Under the pieces are notes generated by a model. That model saw nothing but the letters and a program-made list of their open reading frames with translations, did not search any database and had not been told where the DNA came from. Shown here one piece after another: positions 15,951 through 24,860 of a stretch of DNA of 64,000 nt (the stretch's first letter is position 1; each line of letters begins with the position of its first letter). Source of the stretch: Streptomyces sp. CB01249 (lineage in GTDB: Bacteria > Actinomycetota > Actinomycetes > Streptomycetales > Streptomycetaceae); the NCBI RefSeq assembly GCF_001905735.1, contig NZ_LISW01000003.1, forward strand, positions 434,341-498,340, in the 5' to 3' direction. The position numbers and the translations under genes are program-made.

Positions 15951-17168
15951 TCACCCCTGCTGTGCGGATTTCTCCGGAAGCGGGGAAAACTCTGGTCCTG
16001 GCGCCGCGCTGGGCACGGTCGTTGCACTACCCAGAGTACGCGCAAGGGGGCTTCCGGGTTCCCCGGGCTCGGGTTCGGCGGGCGCGCCGACCAGGGCGCG
16101 CCAGGCGTCGCGCCTGGCCCGGCGCACCGTTTCCCGGGCCGTGCGCAGCGTCTGGCGGGCCGTGCGGCCCACCGCGCGCAGGGCCCGCCCGACGGGTGCC
16201 AGGAAGGCGTCGCGCACGACGTGCCCGACCGGGACGCACACCGTGCGGTACGCCCAGCGCACCGGCGCGGCGATCAGGTTCCGGGCGAGCCAGGCGAGCG
16301 CCCGGCCGACCGCCCGGGAGAGGTATCCGGCGACCCGCCAGGCGATGCCGAGGGCGGCGGCGATCTCCCGGCCGACCGGGGTCAGGACGCGCCGGTACAC
16401 CCAGACGACGGGCGTGACGAGAAGCACCACGACGAGCCACCGCAGCGCGATCCCGATGCCCCGGAAGAACGCCTCGATCCCCCGGATCACCAGCTCCAGC
16501 GTCCACGCGATGCCATGGCCCAGCGGGGTGAGGACGGCGCGGTACGCCCAGACGAGCGGGATCACCACGAGGTACCGGACCAGCCAGGCGACGGCGAGCC
16601 CGACGGGCACCAGGACGTACCGCCACAGCAGCACCACCGGCAGGACGAACAGGATGCCGAGCAGCCACTTCAGGGCCGAGCCCAGCCACCGCACCGCCGG
16701 GACCAGCGCCTCGCGGTACAGCCACCGCAGCCCGTGTCCGAGCGGGATGAGCAGCTGCGCGTACGCCCATTGGAGCGGCAGCACGATCCCGTACCGGACC
16801 ACGGGCACCACGACGTAACGCCAGAGCGCGACCCACGGCCAGACGAACACCGCGCGGGCCAGCCAGAACAGGGCGTGTCCCAACGGGACGCACACGTACC
16901 GCCACAGCCACCCCGCCGGGACGACCACCAGCACGTCGAAGAGCCAGGCCAGGGCGCGTCCGAGCGGGCGGAACAGCACCCGTTCGGCGGCCCGGGCGGT
17001 GACGACCAGGGCGTCCCAGACCATGCGAACCGGCAGGACGACCAGGAGCACCACGATCCGGACCGGGACCCGAATCACCGCGGTGAGGCAGCCGTCGCCG
17101 CCCTCGTAGTGCGCGGGCGCCTGGTGGGCGCCGTACTCAGACGGCTTCCGGTGCTTTCCCTGTTCCAT
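15951..17168 (-). CDS. Repeat-containing hydrophobic membrane protein of unknown function
   Basis: A 405-aa protein I do not recognise. I chose ATG 17168, with GAGG just upstream. After a hydrophilic 28-residue start, residues about 30-330 are a chain of hydrophobic/aromatic segments. A recurrent core of the type [LA]W[RA]-Y-V-x-x-P-x-G appears at least seven times: around W89 (WRYVCVPLG), W116 (WRYVVVPV), W134 (WAYAQLLIPLG), W182 (WRYVLVPVG), W207 (WAYRAVLTPLG), W256 (WVYRRVLTPVG) and W305 (WAYRTVCVPVG). The spacing is irregular but often about 47-49 residues. Residues 330-360 are Arg-rich, and the tail is Pro/Ser/Glu-rich and hydrophilic. It looks like tandem amphipathic or re-entrant membrane hairpins rather than a transporter fold. 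It sits between the two radical-SAM-linked genes, with a hairpin upstream. Confidence 0.8.
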   Translation of the reverse strand: MEQGKHRKPSEYGAHQAPAHYEGGDGCLTAVIRVPVRIVVLLVVLPVRMVWDALVVTARAAERVLFRPLGRALAWLFDVLVVVPAGWLWRYVCVPLGHALFWLARAVFVWPWVALWRYVVVPVVRYGIVLPLQWAYAQLLIPLGHGLRWLYREALVPAVRWLGSALKWLLGILFVLPVVLLWRYVLVPVGLAVAWLVRYLVVIPLVWAYRAVLTPLGHGIAWTLELVIRGIEAFFRGIGIALRWLVVVLLVTPVVWVYRRVLTPVGREIAAALGIAWRVAGYLSRAVGRALAWLARNLIAAPVRWAYRTVCVPVGHVVRDAFLAPVGRALRAVGRTARQTLRTARETVRRARRDAWRALVGAPAEPEPGEPGSPLARTLGSATTVPSAAPGPEFSPLPEKSAQQG

Positions 17169-17184
17169 GCACCTCATGACGCGA

Positions 17185-17216
17185 AGGCCCGGTCCGGGGT
17201 TTCCCGGACCGGGCCT
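17185..17216 (-). terminator. Hairpin after radical SAM gene
   Basis: Perfect 14-bp arms (AGGCCCGGTCCGGG / CCCGGACCGGGCCT) with a 4-nt loop, 39 bp past the radical SAM stop and 16 bp before the repeat membrane gene start. It probably separates the transcripts, so the membrane gene would depend on readthrough. Confidence 0.8.
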
Positions 17217-17255
17217 CGTCACCGAGCTGTCACACGCCCGCGATCACTTCGCGGC

Positions 17256-19181
17256 TCACTTCACGACCGTCAGCGGCAGGAGCTTCTTGCCGGTCGGGCC
17301 GATCTGGATGCTGGTGTCCATCTGGGGGCACACCCCGCAGTCGAAGCACGGGGTCCAGCGGCAGTCCTCGACCTCGGTCTCGTCCAGCGAGTCCTGCCAG
17401 TCCTCCCAGAGCCAGTCCTTGTCGAGGCCCGAGTCCAGGTGGTCCCAGGGCAGGACCTCCTCGTAGGTCCGCTCGCGGGTGGTGTACCAGTCGACGTCCA
17501 CGCCGAACTCCGGCAGGGTCGCCTCGGCGCTCTTCATCCACAGGTCGTAGCTGAAGTACTCGCGCCAGCCGTCGAACCGGCCGCCGGCCTCGTAGACCGC
17601 GCGGATGACGGAGCCGACCCGGCGGTCGCCGCGCGAGAGCAGGCCCTCCACGATGCCGGGCTTGCCGTCGTGGTAGCGGAAGCCGATCGAGCGGCCGTAC
17701 TTCTTGTCGCCGCGGATCTTGTCCCGGAGCTTGCCGAGGCGGGCGTCCGTCTCCTCGGCGCTGAGCTGCGGCGCCCACTGGAACGGGGTGTGCGGCTTGG
17801 GCACGAAACCGCCGATGGAGACCGTGCAGCGGATGTCGTTCTGGCCGGAGACCTCACGGCCCTTGGCGATGACGTTGACCGCCATGTCGCCGATCTGGAG
17901 GACGTCCTCGTCGGTCTCGGTGGGCAGACCGCACATGAAGTACAGCTTCACCTGGCGCCAGCCGTTGCCGTAGGCGGTGGCGACCGTGCGGATCAGGTCC
18001 TCCTCCGAGACCATCTTGTTGATGACCTTGCGCATGCGCTCGGAGCCGCCCTCGGGGGCGAAGGTGAGACCGGAACGGCGGCCGTTGCGGGTCAGCTCGT
18101 TGGCCAGGTCCACGTTGAACGCGTCCACGCGGGTGGACGGCAGCGAGAGACCGATCTTGTCCTCGGTGTAGCGGTCCGCGAGGCCCTTGGCGATCTCACC
18201 GATCTCGGTGTGGTCGGCGGAGGACAGCGAGAGCAGGCCGACCTCCTCGAAGCCGGTCGCCTTGAGGCCCTTCTCCACCATCTCGCCGATGCCGGTGATG
18301 CTTCGCTCCCGCACGGGGCGCGTGATCATGCCGGCCTGGCAGAAACGGCAGCCGCGGGTGCAGCCGCGGAAGATCTCCACGGACATCCGCTCGTGGACGG
18401 TCTCGGCGAGCGGGACCAGGGGCTGCTTGGGGTACGGCCACTCGTCCAGGTCCATGACGGTGTGCTTGGACACGCGCCACGGCACGCCCGACTTGTTGGG
18501 TACGACGCGGCCGATGCGGCCGTCCGGGAGGTACTCCACGTCGTAGAAGCCGGGGACGTACACGCCGCCGGTCCTCGCGAGGCGGAACAGGACCTCCTCG
18601 CGGCCCCCGGGGCGGCCCTCGGCCTTCCAGGCGCGGACGATCTCGGTGATCTCCAGGACCGCCTGCTCGCCGTCGCCGATGACCGCGCAGTCGATGAACT
18701 CCGCGATCGGCTCCGGGTTGAACGCGGCGTGGCCGCCCGCGAGCACGATCGGGTCGTCGATGTCCCGGTCCCTGGCGGCCAGCGGGATGCCGGCCAGGTC
18801 CAGGGCGGTGAGCATGTTGGTGTAGCCCAGCTCGGTGGAGAAGCTGAGCCCGAAGACGTCGAACGCCTTGACCGGGCGGTGGCTGTCCACGGTGAACTGC
18901 GGCACGTGGTGCTCGCGCATCAGCGCTTCGAGGTCCGGCCAGACGCTGTAGGTGCGCTCGGCGAGGACGCCCTGGCGCTCGTTGAGTACCTCGTACAGGA
19001 TCATGACGCCCTGGTTGGGCAGCCCGACCTCGTACGCGTCCGGGTACATCAGTGCCCAGCGGACGTCGCACTCGTCCCACGGCTTGACGGTGGAGTTCAG
19101 CTCACCGCCGACGTACTGGATGGGCTTCTGCACATGCGGGAGCAGAGCTTCGAGCTGTGGGAAGACCGAATCGACAGACAT
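17256..19181 (-). CDS. TIGR03960 family radical SAM protein
   Basis: A 641-aa radical SAM enzyme with an N-terminal B12-binding-like region (LMYPDAYEVGLPNQGVMILYE; DVFGLSFSTELGYTN) and the 4Fe-4S signature RGCTRGCRFCQAG (CxxxCxxC). TFAPEGGSERMRKVINK follows in the barrel. The C-terminus adds CRWTPCFDCGVCPQMD, four cysteines that may hold a second cluster. I chose ATG 19181 (MSVDSVFPQLEALLP). No substrate is established for the family; it co-occurs with TIGR03936, which here is two genes downstream. Proximity to rne has led to the idea of RNA or ribosome modification, which remains unproven. Confidence 0.9.
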   Translation of the reverse strand: MSVDSVFPQLEALLPHVQKPIQYVGGELNSTVKPWDECDVRWALMYPDAYEVGLPNQGVMILYEVLNERQGVLAERTYSVWPDLEALMREHHVPQFTVDSHRPVKAFDVFGLSFSTELGYTNMLTALDLAGIPLAARDRDIDDPIVLAGGHAAFNPEPIAEFIDCAVIGDGEQAVLEITEIVRAWKAEGRPGGREEVLFRLARTGGVYVPGFYDVEYLPDGRIGRVVPNKSGVPWRVSKHTVMDLDEWPYPKQPLVPLAETVHERMSVEIFRGCTRGCRFCQAGMITRPVRERSITGIGEMVEKGLKATGFEEVGLLSLSSADHTEIGEIAKGLADRYTEDKIGLSLPSTRVDAFNVDLANELTRNGRRSGLTFAPEGGSERMRKVINKMVSEEDLIRTVATAYGNGWRQVKLYFMCGLPTETDEDVLQIGDMAVNVIAKGREVSGQNDIRCTVSIGGFVPKPHTPFQWAPQLSAEETDARLGKLRDKIRGDKKYGRSIGFRYHDGKPGIVEGLLSRGDRRVGSVIRAVYEAGGRFDGWREYFSYDLWMKSAEATLPEFGVDVDWYTTRERTYEEVLPWDHLDSGLDKDWLWEDWQDSLDETEVEDCRWTPCFDCGVCPQMDTSIQIGPTGKKLLPLTVVK

Positions 19182-19231
19182 CGCGAACTTTCGAGAGCCG
19201 GCAGGGGTGACCATCCAGCGTACCTCGCTGC

Positions 19232-20746
19232 TCAGTGTCCCCGTGCCCGCCGGATACGGGCCTTGTGCGCCCGGTGCCACACCCCGGGCAGCTCGCGCTC
19301 GGTCGCGGCGGCGACCGCCTCCTCGCGCCCGTACACCAGTCCCCAGGTGAACGACGGCTCCCCCGCCGCGTGCGCCTGTACGGCGAGGGCGCGCAGGGTT
19401 CCGCGAGCGACGACGCCGTCCTGGTGGTCGCCGAGGAGGCTCTGCACGGCCTTGAGCCGCTTGGCCGCCTTCTTCGCGGGCTTCCCCAGGGCCGGTCGGG
19501 CGGCCTCCGCGGCGTACCGCGCCCGTTTCGCGGCCTTGCGGGCGCTGTGGAGCGCGGCGTCCCTCTCCGGCCCCGGCGCCTGCTCCAGGGCGTGCGCCAC
19601 CCGCCCGGCGAGGCGCCTGTGGTCCTTGCGGACCGCGCGGGCCAGCTCGTCGCCCGGCGCGGCGGTGGCGCCGGGCAGCAGCGGCGGGGCGGCGAGCAGG
19701 GCCTCCAGGGCGCGCAGCAGGTCCAGATAGCGCGCGGAGTCCAGGACGGCGGTCGTGCGCCGGCGCGAACCGCTGCGGCCCGCCGCCGACCAGAGCCGCA
19801 GCCGCGCCCTGACCGGCCCGATGACCAGGGGGCGGGGCAGCGCGTCGAGCCGGGCGCGCAGCCGGGCGTCCAGGACCTCCTGGTCACGGTCGACCCCCAG
19901 CTCCCCCGCGAGCCACTTCAGCTCGGTGCCCAGGGGGCGGGTGGCCTCGCGGTCCAGGACGCGGCGGTACGTGCGCAGGGCGCTGCGCAGCCGCCGGGTG
20001 GCGACGCGCATCCGGTGCACGGAGTCGGGCAGCCCTCGCCGCACGGCCGGGTCGAGCGCGACGATCGCCTCGGCCTGGCGGCGTACGTAGCCGAGGACGT
20101 GGTCACCGGCGGTGCGCGGCTCGTCCTCCCGGGGGCGCGCCGGGGCGGACCCCGTCTCCGCCAGGGCGCGGGCCAGTTTGGAGGGGGCGGTGGCGGGCCG
20201 GATGCCGGCCTCCTCCAGCGTGCGGCCGACGGTGTCGAGGAAGGCGGGGTCGCCGTCGTCGGCGAGCTCGGCCTCGATCTCGGTCCAGGCGGCGGTGCGG
20301 TCGCCGCCGGGCAGCCGCTCCGCGCGGACCTCGTCCACGCTGAGCTCGGCCAGCGGGGCGCCGTCGTCGTCCAGCAGTACGTGGACGTCCCGGGCGGAGA
20401 CCAGCCGGACGACGGGGACGACGGGGGCGTCGAGGACCCGGGAGCGGATCAGGGCGGTGAGGCGGGCCGGTACGTGGCCGGAGAGCGGGGCCCGGATCTC
20501 GTCGCGGACGCCGTCGGCGACGGGGAGCTTCAGGTGCCAGCCGGCGTCGGAGCCTCCGGTGCGGCGGCGCAGGGTGACGTTTCCGGCGGCGAGGCGCAGG
20601 TCCTCGGTGTCGTAATAGACGGCGTCCAGCTCCATGACGCCCTCGTGCGCGACGGACCCGACGCCCGCCACCCGGCCCAGGTCGGGCAGCCGGGTGGCGT
20701 CGGTGGCTTCGTACTTCCGCTCGATCTCGCGCTTGGAGTCCGCCAT
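19232..20746 (-). CDS. CYTH and CHAD domain protein
   Basis: A 504-aa two-domain protein. The N-terminal CYTH (triphosphate tunnel) domain begins REIERKYE, the ExExK signature that binds triphosphates or inorganic polyphosphate. The C-terminal CHAD domain (about 215-500) has conserved histidine helices HRMRVATRRLRSALRTY and HSARKAAKRARYAAEAA and is a polyphosphate-binding module. Together this suggests polyphosphate or triphosphate hydrolysis, or polyphosphate-granule targeting. ATG 20746 starts MADSKREIERKYE. No SD is visible; TACGTT lies 6 nt upstream, so the transcript may be leaderless. It follows rodA by 32 bp but need not be co-transcribed. Confidence 0.88.
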   Translation of the reverse strand: MADSKREIERKYEATDATRLPDLGRVAGVGSVAHEGVMELDAVYYDTEDLRLAAGNVTLRRRTGGSDAGWHLKLPVADGVRDEIRAPLSGHVPARLTALIRSRVLDAPVVPVVRLVSARDVHVLLDDDGAPLAELSVDEVRAERLPGGDRTAAWTEIEAELADDGDPAFLDTVGRTLEEAGIRPATAPSKLARALAETGSAPARPREDEPRTAGDHVLGYVRRQAEAIVALDPAVRRGLPDSVHRMRVATRRLRSALRTYRRVLDREATRPLGTELKWLAGELGVDRDQEVLDARLRARLDALPRPLVIGPVRARLRLWSAAGRSGSRRRTTAVLDSARYLDLLRALEALLAAPPLLPGATAAPGDELARAVRKDHRRLAGRVAHALEQAPGPERDAALHSARKAAKRARYAAEAARPALGKPAKKAAKRLKAVQSLLGDHQDGVVARGTLRALAVQAHAAGEPSFTWGLVYGREEAVAAATERELPGVWHRAHKARIRRARGH

Positions 20747-20778
20747 GTATCGAACGTAACGCTCCCCGGGGAAACCGC

Positions 20779-21969
20779 TCAGGCCGTTATCGGCCGTTGC
20801 ACCCGGATCGACTGGAGCAGGCCGATGGCCACCCAGACGGCGAACATCGAGGAGCCGCCGTAGGAGACGAACGGCAGCGGGAGTCCGGCGACCGGCATGA
20901 TGCCGAGCGTCATGCCGATGTTCTCGAAGGACTGGAAGGCGAACCAGGCGATGATCCCGGCGGCGACGACCGTGCCGTACAGCTCGGTGGTCTCGCGGGC
21001 GATGCGGCAGGCGCGCCACAGGACGACGCCGAGCAGCACCAGGATGAGCCCGGCGCCGAGGAAGCCCAGCTCCTCGCCGGCGACCGTGAAGACGAAGTCG
21101 GTCTGCTGCTCGGGGACGAACTGCCCGGTGGTCTGGGTGCCCTGGAAGAGCCCGGTGCCGTGCAGTCCGCCGGAGCCGATCGCGATGCGGGCCTGGTTGG
21201 TGTTGTAGCCGACGCCTGCCGGGTCGAGCGCCGGGTTGGCGAAGGCGGCGAAGCGGGCGATCTGGTAGTCGTCCAGCAGGCCGAGCTGCCAGATGGCGAC
21301 CGCCCCGGCCACGCCCGCGCCGAGGAGTCCGAAGACCCAGCGGTTGGACGCGCCGGAGGCCAGCAGGACCCCGAGCACGATGATGACCATGACCATGACG
21401 GAGCCGAGGTCCGGCATCCCCATGACGATGATCATGGGGAGCGCAGCGAGGCCGAGGGCCTTGGCGACGCTCCGGTGGTCGGGGTGGACCTGATCGCCCG
21501 CGTCCACCCGGGCGGCGAGGATCATCGCCATGCCCAGGATGATGGTGATCTTGGTGAACTCGGAGGGCTGGATGGAGAAGCCGCCGGGCAGCAGGATCCA
21601 GGCGTGGGCGCCGTTGACGGTGGCGCCCAGCGGGGTGAGGACCGCCAGTACGAGGAGCACGGACAGGCCGTACAGGACGGGCACCGCGCCGCGCAACGTG
21701 CGGTGGCCGAGCCAGATCGTGCCGATCATCAGCGCGATGCCGATGCCGGTGTTGAGCGCGTGCCGGAAGAGGAAGTAGTACGGGTCGCCGTGGGTCAGCG
21801 AGTCGCGGCCCCGGGTCGCCGACCAGACCAGCAGCGAGCCGATGAAGGAGAGCGCGACCGCCGCGCCGAGGAGCGGCCAGTCGAGCCGGCGCACGACGGA
21901 GTCGCGGGCCATGAGCCGGCCCCAGCCGGACCGCTCGGGGCCGTAGCGCGGGACGGAGAATCCGGCCAT
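20779..21969 (-). CDS. rodA: RodA/FtsW-family SEDS peptidoglycan polymerase
   Basis: A 396-aa polytopic SEDS glycosyltransferase that polymerises lipid II with the partner PBP2. About ten hydrophobic segments follow a short cytosolic N-terminus (DWPLLGAAVALSFIGSLLVWSA). The family motifs GGFSIQPSEFTKI, NQARIAIGSGGLHGTG and the C-terminal LPFVSYGGSSM are present. The start ATG overlaps the stop of the PBP2 gene (TGATG), a strong coupling signal for a stoichiometric pair. It is the last gene of mreB-mreC-mreD-pbp2-rodA. In Streptomyces this set acts mainly in spore-wall synthesis rather than vegetative elongation. Confidence 0.93.
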   Translation of the reverse strand: MAGFSVPRYGPERSGWGRLMARDSVVRRLDWPLLGAAVALSFIGSLLVWSATRGRDSLTHGDPYYFLFRHALNTGIGIALMIGTIWLGHRTLRGAVPVLYGLSVLLVLAVLTPLGATVNGAHAWILLPGGFSIQPSEFTKITIILGMAMILAARVDAGDQVHPDHRSVAKALGLAALPMIIVMGMPDLGSVMVMVIIVLGVLLASGASNRWVFGLLGAGVAGAVAIWQLGLLDDYQIARFAAFANPALDPAGVGYNTNQARIAIGSGGLHGTGLFQGTQTTGQFVPEQQTDFVFTVAGEELGFLGAGLILVLLGVVLWRACRIARETTELYGTVVAAGIIAWFAFQSFENIGMTLGIMPVAGLPLPFVSYGGSSMFAVWVAIGLLQSIRVQRPITA

Positions 21970-24134
21970 CAGTCGCGCCTCCCCAGCACCGCGGCGAGCG
22001 TCTGCTCGGTGGCGGGCTTGTCCGACGCGGGGTTGTACGGCTTGATCGTCGGGGCGTCGATGGTGCCGTCCGTCTGGATCTTCGGAAGCCCCTTCTGCGG
22101 CGTCGGCAGGAGGGCCTTCTTGAGGTCCTGCTTGCCGGTGGCGTCGAGCCCGTAGAGCGCGTTGTAGATGTTGCGGACGGCGGGCCCGGACGCGCCGGAA
22201 CCCGTACCGCCCTGGGAGATCGTCATGACGATCGAGTAGTCCTTGGTGTACGTGGCGAACCAGGAGGTCGTCTGCTTGCCGTAGACCTCGGCGGTACCCG
22301 TCTTGGCGTGCATCGGGATCTTGTCCTGCGGCCAGCCGCCGAATCGCCAGGCGGCCGAACCGCGGGTCGCAACACCCGCGAGGGCTTCGTCTATCTGGTT
22401 GCGCGTCTTCTTGGTGAAGGGCAGCTTGCCGTGCGACTTGGGCGCGATCGTCTGGACGGTCTTGCCGTCGCCGCTGACGATCGCCTTGCCGATGGTGGGG
22501 TCGTAGAGCGTGCCGCCGTTGGAGATGGCCGCGTAGATGGTGGCCATCTGGATCGGGGTGACGAGCGTGTCGCCCTGGCCGATCGAGTAGTTGACGGAGT
22601 CACCGGCGCGCATCTTGTCGCCTTCGAGGCAGTTCTCGTAGGCGATCTTCTCGACGTACGTGCCGTCCTTCTTGCCCTGCTTGCACCAGGCGTCGTGGTT
22701 GGCCTTGGCGAAGTTCTTCTTCCACTCGCGGTCCGGGACGCGGCCGCTGACCTCGTTGGGGAGGTCGATGCCGGTCTCCTTGCCCAGGCCGAACTGGTGG
22801 GCGGTCTTGTAGAACCAGTCGTTGGGGTGCTTCTTCGGGTTGTTCCCGCCGTCCTTCGCCCACTCCTTGTGCGCGATGCCGTAGTACACGGTGTCGCAGG
22901 AGACCTCCAGGGCGCGGCCGATGGTGATGTCGCCGTAGCCCTGGGACTCGAAGTTCTTGAAGGTCTGCCCGCCGATGGAGTACGAGCTGGGGCAGGGGTA
23001 GTGGCCGTCGAAGGGGTATCCGGCGTTGACCGCGGCGGTCGAGGAGATGACCTTGAAGATCGAGCCGGGGGCGGCCTGGCCCTGGATGGCCCGGTTCAGC
23101 AGCGGGAAGTTGCTGCTCTTGCCGGTGAGCTTGGCGTAGTCCTTGGCGGAGATGCCGCCGACCCAGGAGTTCGGGTCGTAGTTGGGCAGGGAGGCCATGG
23201 AGACGACCCGGCCGGTCTTGGCCTCCATGACGACGACGGCCCCGGAGTCCGCCTTGTAGTTCTCGCCGGTGTTGGTGTCGAACTCCTTGCGGGCCGCCTT
23301 CATGGCCTCGTTGAGCTCGTACTCGGCGACGGCCTGGACGCGGGCGTCGATCGAGGTGACGACGCTGGCGCCGGCCTCCGCCTCGTCGTTCTTGGCCTGG
23401 CCGATGACCCGGCCCAGGTTGTCGACCTCGTAGCGGGTGACGCCCGCCTTGCCGCGCAGCTCCTTGTCGTACGTGCGCTCCAGGCCGGAGCGGCCGACCA
23501 TGTCGGAGCGCAGATACGGCGAGTCGCTGTCCTGGGCCTTGGTGATCTCCTCGTCCGTGACGGGCGAGAGGTAGCCGAGGACCTGGGCGGTGTTGGCCTT
23601 GCCGGGCGCCGGGTAGCGGCGTACGGCGGTGGGCTCCGCGGTGATGCCGGGGAAGTCCTCGGCGCGCTCGCGGATCGTCAGCGCCTGCTGGGTGGTGGCC
23701 TCGTCGGTGACCGGGATCGGCTGGTAGGGCGAACCGTTCCAGCAGGGCTGCGGGGTCTTGGCGTCGCAGAGCCGGACCTTGTCGAAGACGTCCTTCGGCT
23801 TCATGTCGAGGACGTCGGCGAGCCGGGTCAGCACGGCCTTGCCGTCGTCGGCCATCTTCAGCAGCTCGGTGCGGCTGGCGGAGACCACGAGGCGGGTCTC
23901 GTTGTCGGCGAGCGGGACGCCCCGCGCGTCGAGGATGGAGCCGCGGGCGGCGGGCTGGACGACCTGCTGCACGTGGTTGTTCTTCGCCTCGTCCGAGTAC
24001 TCCTGGCCGTTGCGGATCTGGAGGTACCAGAGGCGGCCGCCGAGGGTGAGGAGCAGCGAGAAGACGAGGACCTGGATGACGATCAGCCGGATCTGGACGC
24101 GCTGGGTGCGGCCCGTCTCGGGGATGTTGCTCAC
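21969..24134 (-). CDS. mrdA: Penicillin-binding protein 2 (class B transpeptidase)
   Basis: A 721-aa class B PBP cross-linking peptidoglycan. A single N-terminal signal anchor (IRLIVIQVLVFSLLLTLGGRL, about 15-36) is followed by the dimerisation domain and the penicillin-binding domain. The catalytic motifs are SIFK (in AAPGSIFKVISS), SVN (AGDSVNYSIGQG) and KTGTAE. It starts with GTG 24134 (VSNIPETGRTQ). Its stop is fused to the rodA start. By cluster position this is the mre-associated PBP2 rather than the division-specific FtsI. Confidence 0.94.
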   Translation of the reverse strand: MSNIPETGRTQRVQIRLIVIQVLVFSLLLTLGGRLWYLQIRNGQEYSDEAKNNHVQQVVQPAARGSILDARGVPLADNETRLVVSASRTELLKMADDGKAVLTRLADVLDMKPKDVFDKVRLCDAKTPQPCWNGSPYQPIPVTDEATTQQALTIRERAEDFPGITAEPTAVRRYPAPGKANTAQVLGYLSPVTDEEITKAQDSDSPYLRSDMVGRSGLERTYDKELRGKAGVTRYEVDNLGRVIGQAKNDEAEAGASVVTSIDARVQAVAEYELNEAMKAARKEFDTNTGENYKADSGAVVVMEAKTGRVVSMASLPNYDPNSWVGGISAKDYAKLTGKSSNFPLLNRAIQGQAAPGSIFKVISSTAAVNAGYPFDGHYPCPSSYSIGGQTFKNFESQGYGDITIGRALEVSCDTVYYGIAHKEWAKDGGNNPKKHPNDWFYKTAHQFGLGKETGIDLPNEVSGRVPDREWKKNFAKANHDAWCKQGKKDGTYVEKIAYENCLEGDKMRAGDSVNYSIGQGDTLVTPIQMATIYAAISNGGTLYDPTIGKAIVSGDGKTVQTIAPKSHGKLPFTKKTRNQIDEALAGVATRGSAAWRFGGWPQDKIPMHAKTGTAEVYGKQTTSWFATYTKDYSIVMTISQGGTGSGASGPAVRNIYNALYGLDATGKQDLKKALLPTPQKGLPKIQTDGTIDAPTIKPYNPASDKPATEQTLAAVLGRRD

Positions 24135-24183
24135 GGGGCGCCCCCGGTGGTGGTGCGGGGGCGGGGCCCGGCGGAATGCTGCC

Positions 24184-24849
24184 TCACAGTCGCTTGACTC
24201 CCTTGATCCGTCCGGCGCGTGCCGCCCGGTTGCGGGCCGCCTTCACGCGCAGTCCGCCGCGCTGGCTGCCGATCCGCAGCCCGGTCCCGGCCGCCAGCCA
24301 CCCGGCCGCCACGTCGCCGCGCCCCGAGGAGGACTCGGTGACGGGGTCGTTCACGGTGCGTCTGGCGAGCGCCATGATCAGCGGCACGGTGAACGGCGCC
24401 AGGAGGAGGTCGTACACCGCGGCGGTGAACAGCAGGCTGCCGAGGCCCACGTGGCGGGCCGCGGTGTCGCCGACGAGGGCGCCGACGCCCGCGTAGAGCA
24501 GGGTCGACCCGATCGCCGCCGCGACGACCACGGCCATGGGCAGGAACGCGGACTTCAGCTGCCCGTTCTCCGGCCGGGCCAGGCCCGCGAGGTAGCCGAT
24601 GACGCAGAGGACCAGGGCGTAGCGCCCGGCGGCGTGGTCGGCCGGGGGCGCCAGGTCCGCAAGGAGCCCGGCGCCGAAGCCGATGAGGGCGCCGCTGACG
24701 TGCCCGTACACGAAGGCCAGGCCGAGGACGACCATGAGCAGCAGGTCGGGCACGGCGCCGGGGAGCTGGAGGCGGGCGAGCACGGAGACCTGGACGACGA
24801 GGGCGAAGACGACCAGAACGATGGAGAGCAGGGTCCGGTTGACGTGCAT
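24184..24849 (-). CDS. mreD: Rod shape-determining protein MreD
   Basis: A 221-aa membrane protein with about five hydrophobic segments (first TLLSIVLVVFALVVQVSV) and a basic C-terminal tail of about 60 residues ending AGRIKGVKRL, longer than in E. coli (about 160 aa). It links MreC to PBP2/RodA. It starts 11 bp after mreC, whose terminal AGAGG serves as SD. Confidence 0.9.
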   Translation of the reverse strand: MHVNRTLLSIVLVVFALVVQVSVLARLQLPGAVPDLLLMVVLGLAFVYGHVSGALIGFGAGLLADLAPPADHAAGRYALVLCVIGYLAGLARPENGQLKSAFLPMAVVVAAAIGSTLLYAGVGALVGDTAARHVGLGSLLFTAAVYDLLLAPFTVPLIMALARRTVNDPVTESSSGRGDVAAGWLAAGTGLRIGSQRGGLRVKAARNRAARAGRIKGVKRL

Positions 24850-24860
24850 GGGGATCAGCT

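Noticed and set aside
22308..24197. A 629-codon plus-strand frame opposite the PBP2 gene
   Set aside because: Antisense shadow; PBP2 has all three penicillin-binding motifs.
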